A stretch of DNA of 64,000 nucleotides from Gnetum montanum (lineage: Eukaryota; Streptophyta; Gnetopsida; Gnetales; Gnetaceae): the NCBI GenBank assembly GCA_015680685.1, contig MNCI01002923.1, positions 338,915 through 402,914 on the forward strand, in the 5' to 3' direction. A program made the position numbers and the translations under genes. Below the pieces are notes generated by a model. The model did not search any database, was not told the DNA's origin, and saw only the letters and a program-made list of their open reading frames with translations. The number at the start of each line of letters is the position of its first letter. The stretch's first letter is position 1. Below, piece after piece: positions 21,557 through 30,660 of the stretch.

Positions 21557-21990
21557 CATGCCAAAACTTAGTAAAATTTTCACATTTTCCTCATAATGCA
21601 TGGCGAGTTTTTGCAATTTTTTAGAGGTCGAATACTTTCCAAAGCCATAACATTCATACCACTTGTCTAAATCAACCCATTCTTTGACCCTCACACTACT
21701 AGAAGTGAGATTTACATCGTGGGAGCCACAAACCTATGGTTTATGATAAAAAAATTTGAAATTTTTCTAACTTCCCAAGGTTCAACTAAAAATAATACTA
21801 AAAAACACTAATCTACACTTATTTAAGCCTCATCAACAAACTTGGATAACTAAATGAATAAAATAGTAATAAAATAATGAATCTTCCATGATCACAACTA
21901 GCCTAAGTATAACTTGCCAAAAAGAAGAAAGGTATCAAAAGTACTAAAAGTTACACATAAAACACTAATCTTTGGTTATGTTTGTGATAA
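21557..21990 (+). mobile_element. 3' untranslated region of element C, right part
   Basis: This resumes the UTR interrupted at 4115. It matches 17200-17590 of B, including 'gcattttttagag' and 'tacatcgtgggagccacaaacc'. Non-coding. Confidence 0.75.
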
Positions 21991-24840
21991 TAGATAACAC
22001 TAAAAAGGGGACCACAAGGAGAAGGAGCATCCCAACCAAGTGAGAAGTGACCAAGAGGAGGAAGGAGCTAGTAGCCACAACAACCCCAAGAAGAAGAGGC
22101 TGAAACCCATGTGACAAGACCTCTTTAGGAGGATCCTGAAGTGGAATCTTTCAATCAAATTTTGACAGTGGAGATAGCCTAGTTGAGGAAGGATGAGGTG
22201 CCAAGGCCTAGGCCTAATCTATAGGTCATGTTGACCAAGGCTTGCCTTGAACAATTTCATTCAAATAAGGTCTAAATTTTGGTTCTTCAAGAACTTAACT
22301 TTGGTCCCTTCTTGAAGTTGGCACTAGAGGAAGTTCACACACAATTGTAAGGGTTCCCCATGTGGCCCATTCTCTCCTCTAATGAAGAAAAATACATGGG
22401 GGAAACCTATCTATTTTGGAACAACTAGCTAGTAGATGTCATAATAAAGATTAAGAACATAAGAGTCTCCTACTTGGTTGAGGGCATTGTGGAGGCCCCC
22501 AAACTGCACAACATTTGCAAAAATTTCCACATAAGTGAACCTTGATTCTAAGAAGGAATGACTCCAATGATGCTATGGGGTGGATCATAAGGAGTACAAC
22601 ACACTCACCAAGGCTGAGGAAACATACTTTAAGATCTTAGCCTACCACCTAAACCCAACAATGAGGCCTAGCAAGGTCACTACCTTCTCACCCAATGCAT
22701 GCGTCACTCTAAGTGGAAAATTCCCTATCAACCTCCCTCATCTCATCTTCCCTAAAATTGAGAAGTGCTTTAAAGAAAATGAGTGAGGGTGGAGGACCCT
22801 CCCTTTCAATTCTTGTTTCAAAAACTTTGTAGAAGGGGAGGTATAGCCTAGTATGCCAATCACATACTCTATCATCCTCCTACCACCTCCTGGAAGGAGA
22901 TGATGAAGGACAAAGTAGTTGCTAACCTACTAGAAGAGGAGTAGCCACCACCACCACCTATTGGAAAACAATACCAAAGGCTCACACAACTACTAAATGC
23001 ATAAGAAAAATTTGTGAATAGTTGTTGCAATAACAACAAGGCAAGGAAAGTGTTAGGAAACCATTGGTCTTCCAACTAGCATTAAACCATCTCAACGAAG
23101 CAACTAGAACCATAAGCTAACTAGAGGAGACTGCCCCATTATTTTCAAAACAAAGAACACAAGCACCCATGAGAAAAAATCCAAGCACCCAAGAGGTTAT
23201 AGTGTCCATCCTTGGATAATAATATTTCTAGAAAATTTTTGGGAATGTTTCAACTTTCTCAATGTACCTAGAGGAAGGAAAAGACGCTACTATCTTGGTG
23301 ATGAAACAACACAAATAGAAAACAACAATGAAGGTGATGGCTGATAGAGTGGTAGAAACACTCAACAATCCTATGATAGCCATGCTAGACATTGTTGAAC
23401 TCAAAGACGTGTAATCTTCTGCAAGAGCAGGGAGATGAAGGCTTAGTTTGGCCCAACACAAGGAAGTGTTAAACTAACTAGTGAAAATAGGGCAACTACT
23501 TCTAGAGATCTTTATAACCTAGTCAAAGCTGCTAGAAACCAAGGGTAAGCTCATCATTGAAAATGGCCAACTTGAGGTAGCCACTACCGAAAACTATTGA
23601 TTGGTTGCTAAGGTTGCGGGACTAAGAGCCCAGCGAGTTGATCTTGTCATTCTCAGTCAATCCATCATAAGGGATGAAGTTTTCTTGGAGCTTCAAAACA
23701 AACTTAAGGAGGTTGAGAATGCCAAGGAATTGGTAGCCTTTAACACATGCTTATCATAAGCTCTCATTGTCAACACCAATAAGGACTTGGTGTAAGTTCG
23801 TAAGGAGAACTTAGTCCTTACCAAAGACATCCATTGCCTGCATAATGTTAAAAAGAAAAAAGACCAAATCATCAAATTTGTGAGGTAGTAGTAGGATCAT
23901 TTCATCAAGATAAACTTGGACCTTAAGAGTTTGGTAGCCAAAAACATAAATCTATCTATGGAGGAAGTCCAAGCGCTTTGCCAAAAAAATAATAATCAAG
24001 GTAGTTGCCTGGAAGAATGAGGCCCTAAAATTTGAAAGAGTTAAAAATTATTATAGGGACTAGGTGGGGCTACTCAAGGATTTGAGTAAAAAAGAAATTC
24101 AACTGGACAAGGTGAAGATGAAAGAGCCCCTCTAGCAACTCCAACAAAGAGATGATGTATGATAACCGATCTTTAATGACCTAAATGCCTACAACAAAGC
24201 AAAAATACCCCTTAAGGAGTTGCAAATTGAAGAAATGATAGAATATATGAAGCTCACCAACCTCCAATATGCAAACTTGGTGATGTTAATAGCATGAAGG
24301 CTAAGGTCTAAACTAGAAAAGTAGGTGATTGACTCGTACATCCTTTATGAAACCAAGTTTAAGCATCATAAGGATACCAACAAGAAGCTAGAAATAGCCA
24401 ATGCCAAGCTTGAAGTTCTCAAGATTCATGTCATAGATTACCAATCAGTTGCTAAGAACCTAGCTAGAAGGATGAATGACTACTATGAACTACAGAACCT
24501 AGTAAAGATGTTTGATATTGAACGTAAACAATTCGTAGCATAGTTTTTCAATGTCAGGAGTTGTTCCTCATAATGCCCTATTTTTGGAATGTTCATGTAT
24601 CAATCGATATTGGTAAAGCTACATGGACTATGTACAATCCATGAAGTAAGGAAGAAAAGATGAAAGAATTAATGAATACTTTTTGTCTTCCACCATAAGT
24701 AGTAGCTACAACAGGACAGCCCCAGCTGCAACCACCACCACCACGAGCATCAAAGCCTAGTAAAGATCTTTCAACATCCCAAGAGCTTCCACCTCTTGCA
24801 TTACTTAATCTCTATTTTGTCTTTGGTATCCAGAGGATTC
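21991..24840 (+). pseudogene. extra 3' ORF (env-like position) of element C
   Basis: Homologous over its length to the extra ORF of B and to the inverted copy in F. The clearest open part (22580-22786) carries EYNTLTKAEETYFKILAYHL, KVTTFSPNACVTLSGKFP and LPHLIFPKIEKCFKENE. Later parts are Lys/Glu/Leu-rich; the segment 24325-24543 (HKDTNKKLEIANAKLEVLK, LARRMNDYYELQNLVKMF) is a good coiled-coil candidate. The ORF ends in a Gln/Pro-rich tail near 24720-24760. It is retained although all of pol was deleted from this element. Confidence 0.7.
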
Positions 24841-25043
24841 CCACCATCCATTTTTGTAAGGATGTCTAATTTTATTTTCTAGGACACCCATTTTTGTAAT
24901 TTTTGTAATTTCGTACAATTCAACACTCAAAGTTAGTTAATTGAAGTCTATTGATCAATAATTCCATACCTTCCCAATTTTTTAAGAAGCTCGATCCTAC
25001 TTTTGTTCACTTGAATATGAGTTTTTACCCAATTGTTGGGATA
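24841..25043 (+). mobile_element. pre-LTR segment of element C
   Basis: Non-coding and homologous to the equivalent stretches at 400-590 and 20520-20726. The polypurine tract is worn to 'ttgttgggata' just before the LTR. Confidence 0.65.
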
Positions 25044-25085
25044 TGACTAATCATTTAAATTGGCTATGTCGACATAGCCCCATTC

Positions 25086-25163
25086 CATCTATCTTGACAC
25101 ATGCCCGTCAATGCATTCCTACCTCATCTATCTCGACACATGCCCATCAATGCAGCCCCATTG
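25086..25163 (+). repeat. 39-bp tandem duplication in U3 of the element C 3' LTR
   Basis: Two adjacent copies of 'catctatct(t/c)gacacatgccc(g/a)tcaatgca...' with a period of 39 bp and a few transitions. No counterpart exists in the other LTRs of the family. Confidence 0.85.
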
Positions 25164-25671
25164 ATGCATGGTTTGATGCATCGACATAGATGCATTAACA
25201 TTGTCTATTCTTACCTATATAAATGCATGTACCCATTGCATTTATGGCAGGTTAAGTTAGTAGCCTAGCCAAACTCTTACAATTTTCTTTTGTCAAAGTT
25301 AGAATATTTTCTAAGCACCCATAGTAGGACTTCAAGGTTTGTATGAATCCTTATTGAAGCATCAATGTAGCTGAACACTTTGATGTGACAGAAATAAAAA
25401 TAATATTCTTGAAACTCCTTACAGCACTTAAGAATAAATTAATGTTTCTTTTCATACAATTTATTATTCACATATTTTACATTTATGTCCTTAGTTAATT
25501 AATACACTTAATAATAATGCATAAGTACAACCACTTCGAACACATCACTCAATGCTTGGTAATCCTTATAGTGGCTATCTGGTATGCCCAACAATACACA
25601 CTTGGTAACCCAGTAGCATTAAAGTGAGTTCATGATGTGAACGGAAAGTGGGCCTGAATGCTTATGATAGG

Positions 25672-26370
25672 TGTAACACTCTCCTTCTTTCCTACCCTTA
25701 GGAGGAAAAGCATTACATGGGGAAAAACAAACAACAAAGGTTGATCATGGCAAAATAATGAATTGTTTTCATTCTAACGCAACGAAAAAAAAGGCCATGA
25801 TCAAGAGGAAGAAGAGGTTAAATGACAAGATAATGAGAATAAACTATATCTTTTATTATTAAGATGAATAAATATACAAGTAATAAAGAGTTAGATTACA
25901 AGCATTTACTAAAAGAAATCTTACATTAATGACATCATAGCTTTCATAATTATTTCATTTGGAACATCTTACATAAAGAGATATGCTAAGTTCTCATTGT
26001 AACTACATAATTCATAATTCATACAAGTCTACTATAAAATATCAAAGTTAGTTAACTTAATATACATCTACTAATGAAATGGATACCATATTTTGATTGA
26101 CTCAAGAATAGGTCTCATGGGGGCTAGGTAAGGCATGGCAACTTGCAAAATAATCAATGCAAAGCATACAACCACTATAACATCTGAGATCATCCATCAC
26201 AAACATGACATAAATCCAATACCATACATCTATCAATGCAAGAATATCCAAACACACAACCATCACAAAATTTATCATATGCTAAGCAAAATTAATTATT
26301 CTTACAAATATTAATAGTATAAACCATCCTCAATCATTCTAAAATATTTACTAAAATACATGTTGTTACA
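25672..26370. mobile_element. solo LTR of a TGTAACA...TGTTACA family
   Basis: A 699-bp block starting TGTAACAC and ending TTGTTACA interrupts the LTR of element C between 'cttatgatagg' and 'atagcctag'. Flanks ATAGG (25667-25671) and ATAGC (26371-26375) match in four of five bases and look like an aged target duplication. There is no internal region or coding sequence, so it is probably the product of LTR-LTR recombination. Perfect inverted ends (TGTAACA/TGTTACA) make the strand undecidable. Confidence 0.75.
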
Positions 26371-26675
26371 ATAGCCTAGATAGACAAAGGCATTAAATAG
26401 TTAAATAGTTAATGTTCAATTAATTCTCTTTATTTTGCACTTAGATTAAATAAAATATAATATACAATATACAATATAAATCATGTGCCTTGGCTTACAC
26501 TTAACCATACAACTGAGCCTACACAAGTGAAGCTAGGAAGACAATGATCATAACTCTCATGACACTATCTTTGTCTAATGGTACACTTAGGGGCTAAGCC
26601 CACAAAATTTAACCTTGTCACTAGTGAATGCTTGTGATTTGTATGATTGAGCAGAGGGACTACTTGCTGCTCATA

Positions 26676-27211
26676 AAAAATATAAACCTACTTATATATT
26701 TTTCCTTTAAAATGTAGATAAAATCATCTCATACATGTTCATCTTCATAGTTCCATTTTATCATTTCAATATTCCATCATAGATTTTCCTCTCTTTGATG
26801 CATGTAAATGGCTAATTAAGCTTTTTCATTATCACTACATTCAAGAGTTGTTAAAACCTTCTCAACATCATTTAGCCATGCTTCTACCTTAGTTGGATTT
26901 GTACTTCCTACAAACATTGATGGTTGCAACTTCAAGAAGGTTTGAATCAAGTATTTCATTCCTCCTCCTTGAAGGCCTAAAGGATGTTGCTTTCAAAGCT
27001 CTCATGATTAATGTAAAAATTGAGACATGAATTACATATAAGTATGAAACAATGTTAGTACCATATTGTTTAAGACTTGAGGTTGATTATTGGCTAATAA
27101 TCCTTTTGGTGCTTGAACCCCTTCTACTTGTTGTCTTACTTTAGTTAGCATTATGGTCTCATTTTGTTACTTAGCATTGTCATTTTTGGATTCACTACCT
27201 CTTGTTGACAT
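26676..27211 (-). pseudogene. truncated gag of a chromovirus-like Ty3/gypsy element (E')
   Basis: Reading leftward from ATG at 27209-27211, the product starts MSTRGSESKNDNAK and, across several stops, reaches FLKLQPSMFVGSTNPTKVEAW and LNDVEKVLTTL (about 26860-26942). This is the classic N-terminal Gag motif of plant chromoviruses (FLKLxPPxFxGxxDPxxAExWL). The frame runs on to DDFIYILKEKYI and is cut at 26675, where element C's LTR begins. The remaining gag, pol and far LTR are not in the window. Confidence 0.75.
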
Positions 27212-27256
27212 CCTTCTATTAATCTTTAAAAAGAGTTTAGAAAGTCTCAAAACCAT

Positions 27257-27268
27257 GCTCTAATATCA
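27257..27268 (-). other. primer binding site, tRNA-iMet type, of element E'
   Basis: On the minus strand TGATATTAGAGC, followed by ATGG, matches TGGTATCAGAGC (complement of the initiator tRNA-Met 3' end) in 10 of 12 bases. It lies three bases from the inner LTR edge at 27272. Confidence 0.8.
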
Positions 27269-27990
27269 CTATGTAATGACTTAACATACCCTAACTTCCA
27301 ATTTACCTAAATTATAGCCTTAGTAATGTATTTGTAAAAGAAAACAAGATATTTTAGCATATATAATAAAACTCAAAAAACTAAAACTAAAGTTGAAAGC
27401 TAAATGCATTAATAAATTCTTCTACTATAATGTAAGAGAGAGCTATGACTAAGAGTAATATAATCATGGAATTTATATAACATGGATGTAACTAAGAAAA
27501 ATGATAGTAAAGCATTTAAACAATCATCAGTGTTCTTACATTAGTCTACTATTAACATGATAATTAGAATATCTTCTTAAAAATAGCTTTTTCAATTAGC
27601 TTTTCAATCATAAATCCTTTTCACAAGCAAAAGCAACCATGATCATATAACAATACTATTAAGTTTTAGAATATATATATATATATTCTTAATTCAAAAA
27701 TTATTATATAACACAACCTTTACATGCACACACATCTTACATTATTTAAACCCTCCTTTAGGGCTTTTTAAAAGAACATAACAAATCTAACACAAAATCA
27801 TATGTATAGCCAAATGAGAATTAGTAATATGACTATTATACAATCAAAATACAAGAGGAAATGCATCTGCATACTACACTTCAACCACCTAAAATATATA
27901 TAGTCTTTATTAGTAAAATCATTATAAGGAATTTTCTTTAGTAGTGGAAACCTCATACAACTTATCAACCTCAATGGTATATGATCTATG

Positions 27991-28212
27991 TGCCTTCTTG
28001 GAAGCCCACCTCACCGATGCAACAATAGAGCCTAATGGTAAGCTCATAACTCATTGATCATAATTGTGTGTGCCATGTCAGAGCCCATCTCTACTGATGC
28101 AACCACAAAGGCTAATGGCAAACATCATCATAATTCTACAATGTTCATTGGTCATAACTCTAAGTGCCATGTGGAAGCCTATTCCCATTAATGAAACTAT
28201 AGAGGCTAATGG
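27991..28212. repeat. three-copy degenerate tandem repeat in the E' LTR
   Basis: Copies begin at about 27991, 28071 and 28165. Each has 'tgcc...tt/gtg/aagcc', then 'gatgcaac(c)a' and ends '(g/c)ctaatgg'. Spacing is about 80 and 94 bp. Confidence 0.75.
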
Positions 28213-28335
28213 TATGTACACTATATAATGAGATTCCCATAATTATAAGAGGTACTTAACAACATAAGAATAATTAATCTTAAAGCAAAATCATATTTAT
28301 AAAGTGTGCATCAAATCAAAAATTACTTCTACAAT

Positions 28336-28344
28336 AACTATTGT
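28336..28344 (+). repeat. target site duplication AACTATTGT, left copy
   Basis: AACTATTGT immediately precedes the GC-rich insertion. The identical nonamer follows the poly-A tail at 29251-29259. The two leading A's on the right could belong to the tail. Confidence 0.85.
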
Positions 28345-28851
28345 CCTCCTGCTCCACCTTCCTCTACTCCCTGGCGGCTGGCTGCTCTCTCCTGGGGACG
28401 CCGCTCCTGTCGCAATCCTGCCCTCTCGCCCNGGATCAGGGAGGAGCTGTGGCAGGAGGAGGTGGCCCGGCAGGCCCAGGAGGCGGTCGCCCGGGAGGAG
28501 CAGGAGCGTCTGCAGGAGGAGGAGCTGCAACGACAACGCCGGCTCGATCGGGCGCATCAGCACAGCACTCGCCAGTGGCTTAGGGGGGGGCGCTGCCCGT
28601 ATACCGTCCTTGGTATTAGTTGTGAGAGCTCTTGGGGGGAACTCAGAAGGCACATCCGGCGTATGTCCGCTAGACTCCACCCAGATGCGGGGGATTCGTC
28701 GCCGGACCGGCGCAGGCGAGAGGCTCTTCTGCAGGGGTTCCAACAGGCCACGAACTTCGTCGACACGGAGGATCATCGGGCCACCCTGGACATGCTACAT
28801 GAGTTGGAGTTGCCTCGGTGTGCCTGCCACCAGCTGCCGACCCACCCCTAG
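28345..28851 (+). pseudogene. J-domain (DnaJ-like) coding fragment
   Basis: The frame is open from the insert's first base to TAG at 28849-28851, with one ambiguous codon (N at 28432). First comes a Pro/Arg-rich start, then a Glu/Gln/Arg-rich helix (EELWQEEVARQAQEAV, EEQERLQEEELQRQRRLD; about 28432-28560). From about 28594 to 28794 follows a J-domain-like unit: CPYTVLGISCESSWGELRRHI, then SARLHPDAGD with HPD at 28678-28686, then FQQATNFV and EDHRATLDML. J-domains stimulate Hsp70 ATPase through HPD. A short Cys-containing tail follows. Because it is 5'-truncated and has no promoter of its own it is probably not expressed as such. The G8 run at 28583-28590 could hide a frame error. Confidence 0.6.
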
Positions 28852-29250
28852 CTCTTCCCCTCTCCCCCTTGTTCTCGTCCTTTTTTGTTGGGTTCGTCGT
28901 GGGGGTGGGGTGTGCCCCCCCCTCCCCCCCGCGTGTTTTTTGCGCTTGCCTTTGTGCTGTGGGTGCGNNNNNNNNNNNNNNNNNNNNNNNNNNNNNNNNN
29001 NNNNNNNNNNNNNNNNNNNNNNNNNNNNNNNNNNNNNNNNNNNNNNNNNNNNNNNNNNNNNNNNNNNNNNNNNNNNNNNNNNNNNNNNNNNNNNNNNNNN
29101 NNNNNNNNNNNNNNNNNNNNNNNNNNNNNNNNNNNNNNNNNNNNNNNNNNNNNNNNNNNTTCAGGGTGGGCCACCCCCACTTGTACTTATACTTGTATAG
29201 TCGTGTACTTTTCTTTCAGTAATACAATCCCGAACATTCTCTCAAAAAAA
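28852..29250 (+). other. 3' UTR and poly-A tail of the retroinsertion, with a 192-base gap
   Basis: It contains T/C-rich and G-rich homopolymer tracts (28886-28930), a gap at 28968-29159, and a final 84 bp ending 'acattctctc' plus an A-run. There is no coding signal. The homopolymers probably caused the gap. Confidence 0.7.
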
Positions 29251-29259
29251 AACTATTGT
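29251..29259 (+). repeat. target site duplication AACTATTGT, right copy
   Basis: Matches 28336-28344. The host LTR sequence resumes at 29260 with 'acttgcaaatcc'. Confidence 0.85.
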
Positions 29260-29615
29260 ACTTGCAAATCCATCGAGTGCTCACAAAGAAAAGTTATACT
29301 AATTAATTAAATCAAAATATTTTCAAAAGGTTCTTCCACAAAAGAGGAAGGATGCTCACACCCAAGCCCATGGCCCTAGATGTCTATGTACCCTTATAGA
29401 GTTTCCGATATATCATGGTCATGTTGTTCTTAAATTACAAGATCAAACATGACATAGATACACACATCAAAAGGTGTTTAAGATGATTCATGTATAATTG
29501 ATTATTCATAATAATCTTCATTTCACATAATAAAAGGACCTTAAAAGAGAGTATTATCATTTTATCACTCAATAATTATATATTCAAAAATCACACCTAA
29601 ATAAAGCTTCTATGC

Positions 29616-30450
29616 TAATGAGTGGCAAGTAGATCCTACACCCAATCATACAAATCACTAAACGTTCATGCACAATCCAGTCAAATTTCATGGACTTATA
29701 GCCTTCTAAGTACACTGGTTTCTAGGAAGTAAAACTAACCATTGCAATTGTTGTCTTCCCAATTGCACTTGTGAAATGCAAAGGTATGGTTAAGTGCAAC
29801 TCAAGCATGTGATTTTTATCAATTTTATGTTTTATGTTCTAAGTCACCTAAAAATAAAGAATAGAGAATTAAAGATATTTAATTGCTAATTTAATCTAAC
29901 TAGATAATATCTAACTAATCCTAGCATAAGTATCCATTCCCACTTTCTGTACACATCTTGAACACGTTTAACGCTACTAGGGTACCATATGTTAATCGTT
30001 ACTAGGATTACAAAGCACCAAGTGTATGCTCAAAGTGGTTGTACTTATGTGCTTAATTAATCATTATTTAATCTAGCTTACTTTAGCTTAATTTATTTCA
30101 TAATTAATTATTTAATTACTTAAATAATTAAAATAAATTGCATAAAATACTAAATGCATAAAAAAATAATTAATCTATTTCAAAGTGCTACAAGGTTAAT
30201 CAAAAACCTCGTCTTTATTGGCACACACACTATCATGCTCAGGTACAACAATGCTCGAATAAAGATTCGTACTGTGGGCATTTAGAAAATCATTCTAACT
30301 TTCAAGCAAGAAATTTGTAAGAGCTCTACTACAACTATGATAAAAGATGTCATAAACACAATGCGTGAGCATGTATTTATAGGCAAAAATAGACACTATG
30401 TTGATGAGGTCATGTTAAGGCATCAAATCATACGTTGACATAACTCATCA
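29616..30450 (-). repeat. 3' LTR of element F (minus strand)
   Basis: Read on the minus strand it starts TGATGAGTTATG and ends CCACTCATTA (canonical CTCATCA). TATA-like CCTATAAATACATG lies near 30370-30383. R-region landmarks 'gttagaatgattttc' and 'ctttattcgagcattgttgtacctgagca' agree with the LTRs of A, B and C. A C-run on the + strand just beyond 30450 (30453-30457) is the polypurine tract on the minus strand. Confidence 0.85.
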
Positions 30451-30660
30451 TACCCCCATGACTAAAAGAAAACTCATCCTTGAGTTAAAAAAAAAGAGAA
30501 ATAAGTTTCTTACAAAATTTTGAGAATGTATGGGATTATTAACTAACTACTAACATACACAAACACAAACAAACACTAAGTGCTTGAGTGTATGGATTTA
30601 CAATCATTACAAAATTTTGGTGTTCAGGACAATAAAATCGAACACCAGGATAAAAATGAC
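30451..30660 (-). mobile_element. pre-LTR tail of element F
   Basis: Non-coding. The inverted equivalents are at 400-590 and 20481-20726. It carries the polypurine tract adjacent to the LTR. Confidence 0.7.

Larger units (their letters stand above)
25044..26675 (+). repeat. 3' LTR of element C, split by a solo LTR
   Basis: It begins TGACTAATCATTTAAAT, resembling the start at 591, and ends GCTGCTCATA (canonical CTCATCA). TATA-like CTATATAAATG lies near 25215. The U3 carries two copies of a 39-bp unit (25086-25163). Sequence 25672-26370 is foreign; without it the LTR is about 930 bp. The base after the LTR belongs to the gag of a minus-strand chromovirus, so C apparently inserted there. Confidence 0.75.
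28345..29250 (+). mobile_element. GC-rich poly-A-tailed retroinsertion (LINE end or retrocopy)
   Basis: 906 bp including a 192-base gap. The composition is abruptly GC-rich within AT-rich LTR sequence. It ends in an A-run (29244-29252) and is flanked by a 9-bp duplication, the hallmarks of target-primed reverse transcription. An open frame crosses the very first base of the insert, so the 5' end looks truncated. It may be a processed copy of a host mRNA or the 3' end of a non-LTR element that carries a J-domain-like ORF. The 3' UTR holds 'cagtaataca', T/G-rich and C-rich tracts. Confidence 0.8.
27272..29615 (-). repeat. 5' LTR of element E', split by a GC-rich retroinsertion
   Basis: The inner edge is TGTAATGAC on the + strand (GTCATTACA at the LTR end on the minus strand), next to the PBS. 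The outer edge was not found; the LTR is probably cut by element F at 29616. The span is AT-rich apart from the insertion at 28345-29250. It includes a three-copy repeat at 27991-28212 and a (TA)n tract near 27670-27688. No genes of its own. Confidence 0.6.

Noticed and set aside
26676-27271. Assigning E' to a specific chromovirus clade (Tekay, CRM, Reina)
   Set aside because: Only the Gag start, PBS and LTR edge are present; no integrase or chromodomain is available to decide.
28304-29200. Apparent 298-codon ORF across the GC-rich insert
   Set aside because: Two thirds of its second half is the N gap, its first codons lie in the AT-rich host LTR, and it is out of frame with the J-domain. 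The 28345-28851 frame is the meaningful one.
28345-29250. Bacterial or human contamination as the source of the GC-rich island
   Set aside because: The 9-bp duplication and poly-A tail at the edges indicate a genuine insertion. Misassembly is not excluded but is less likely.
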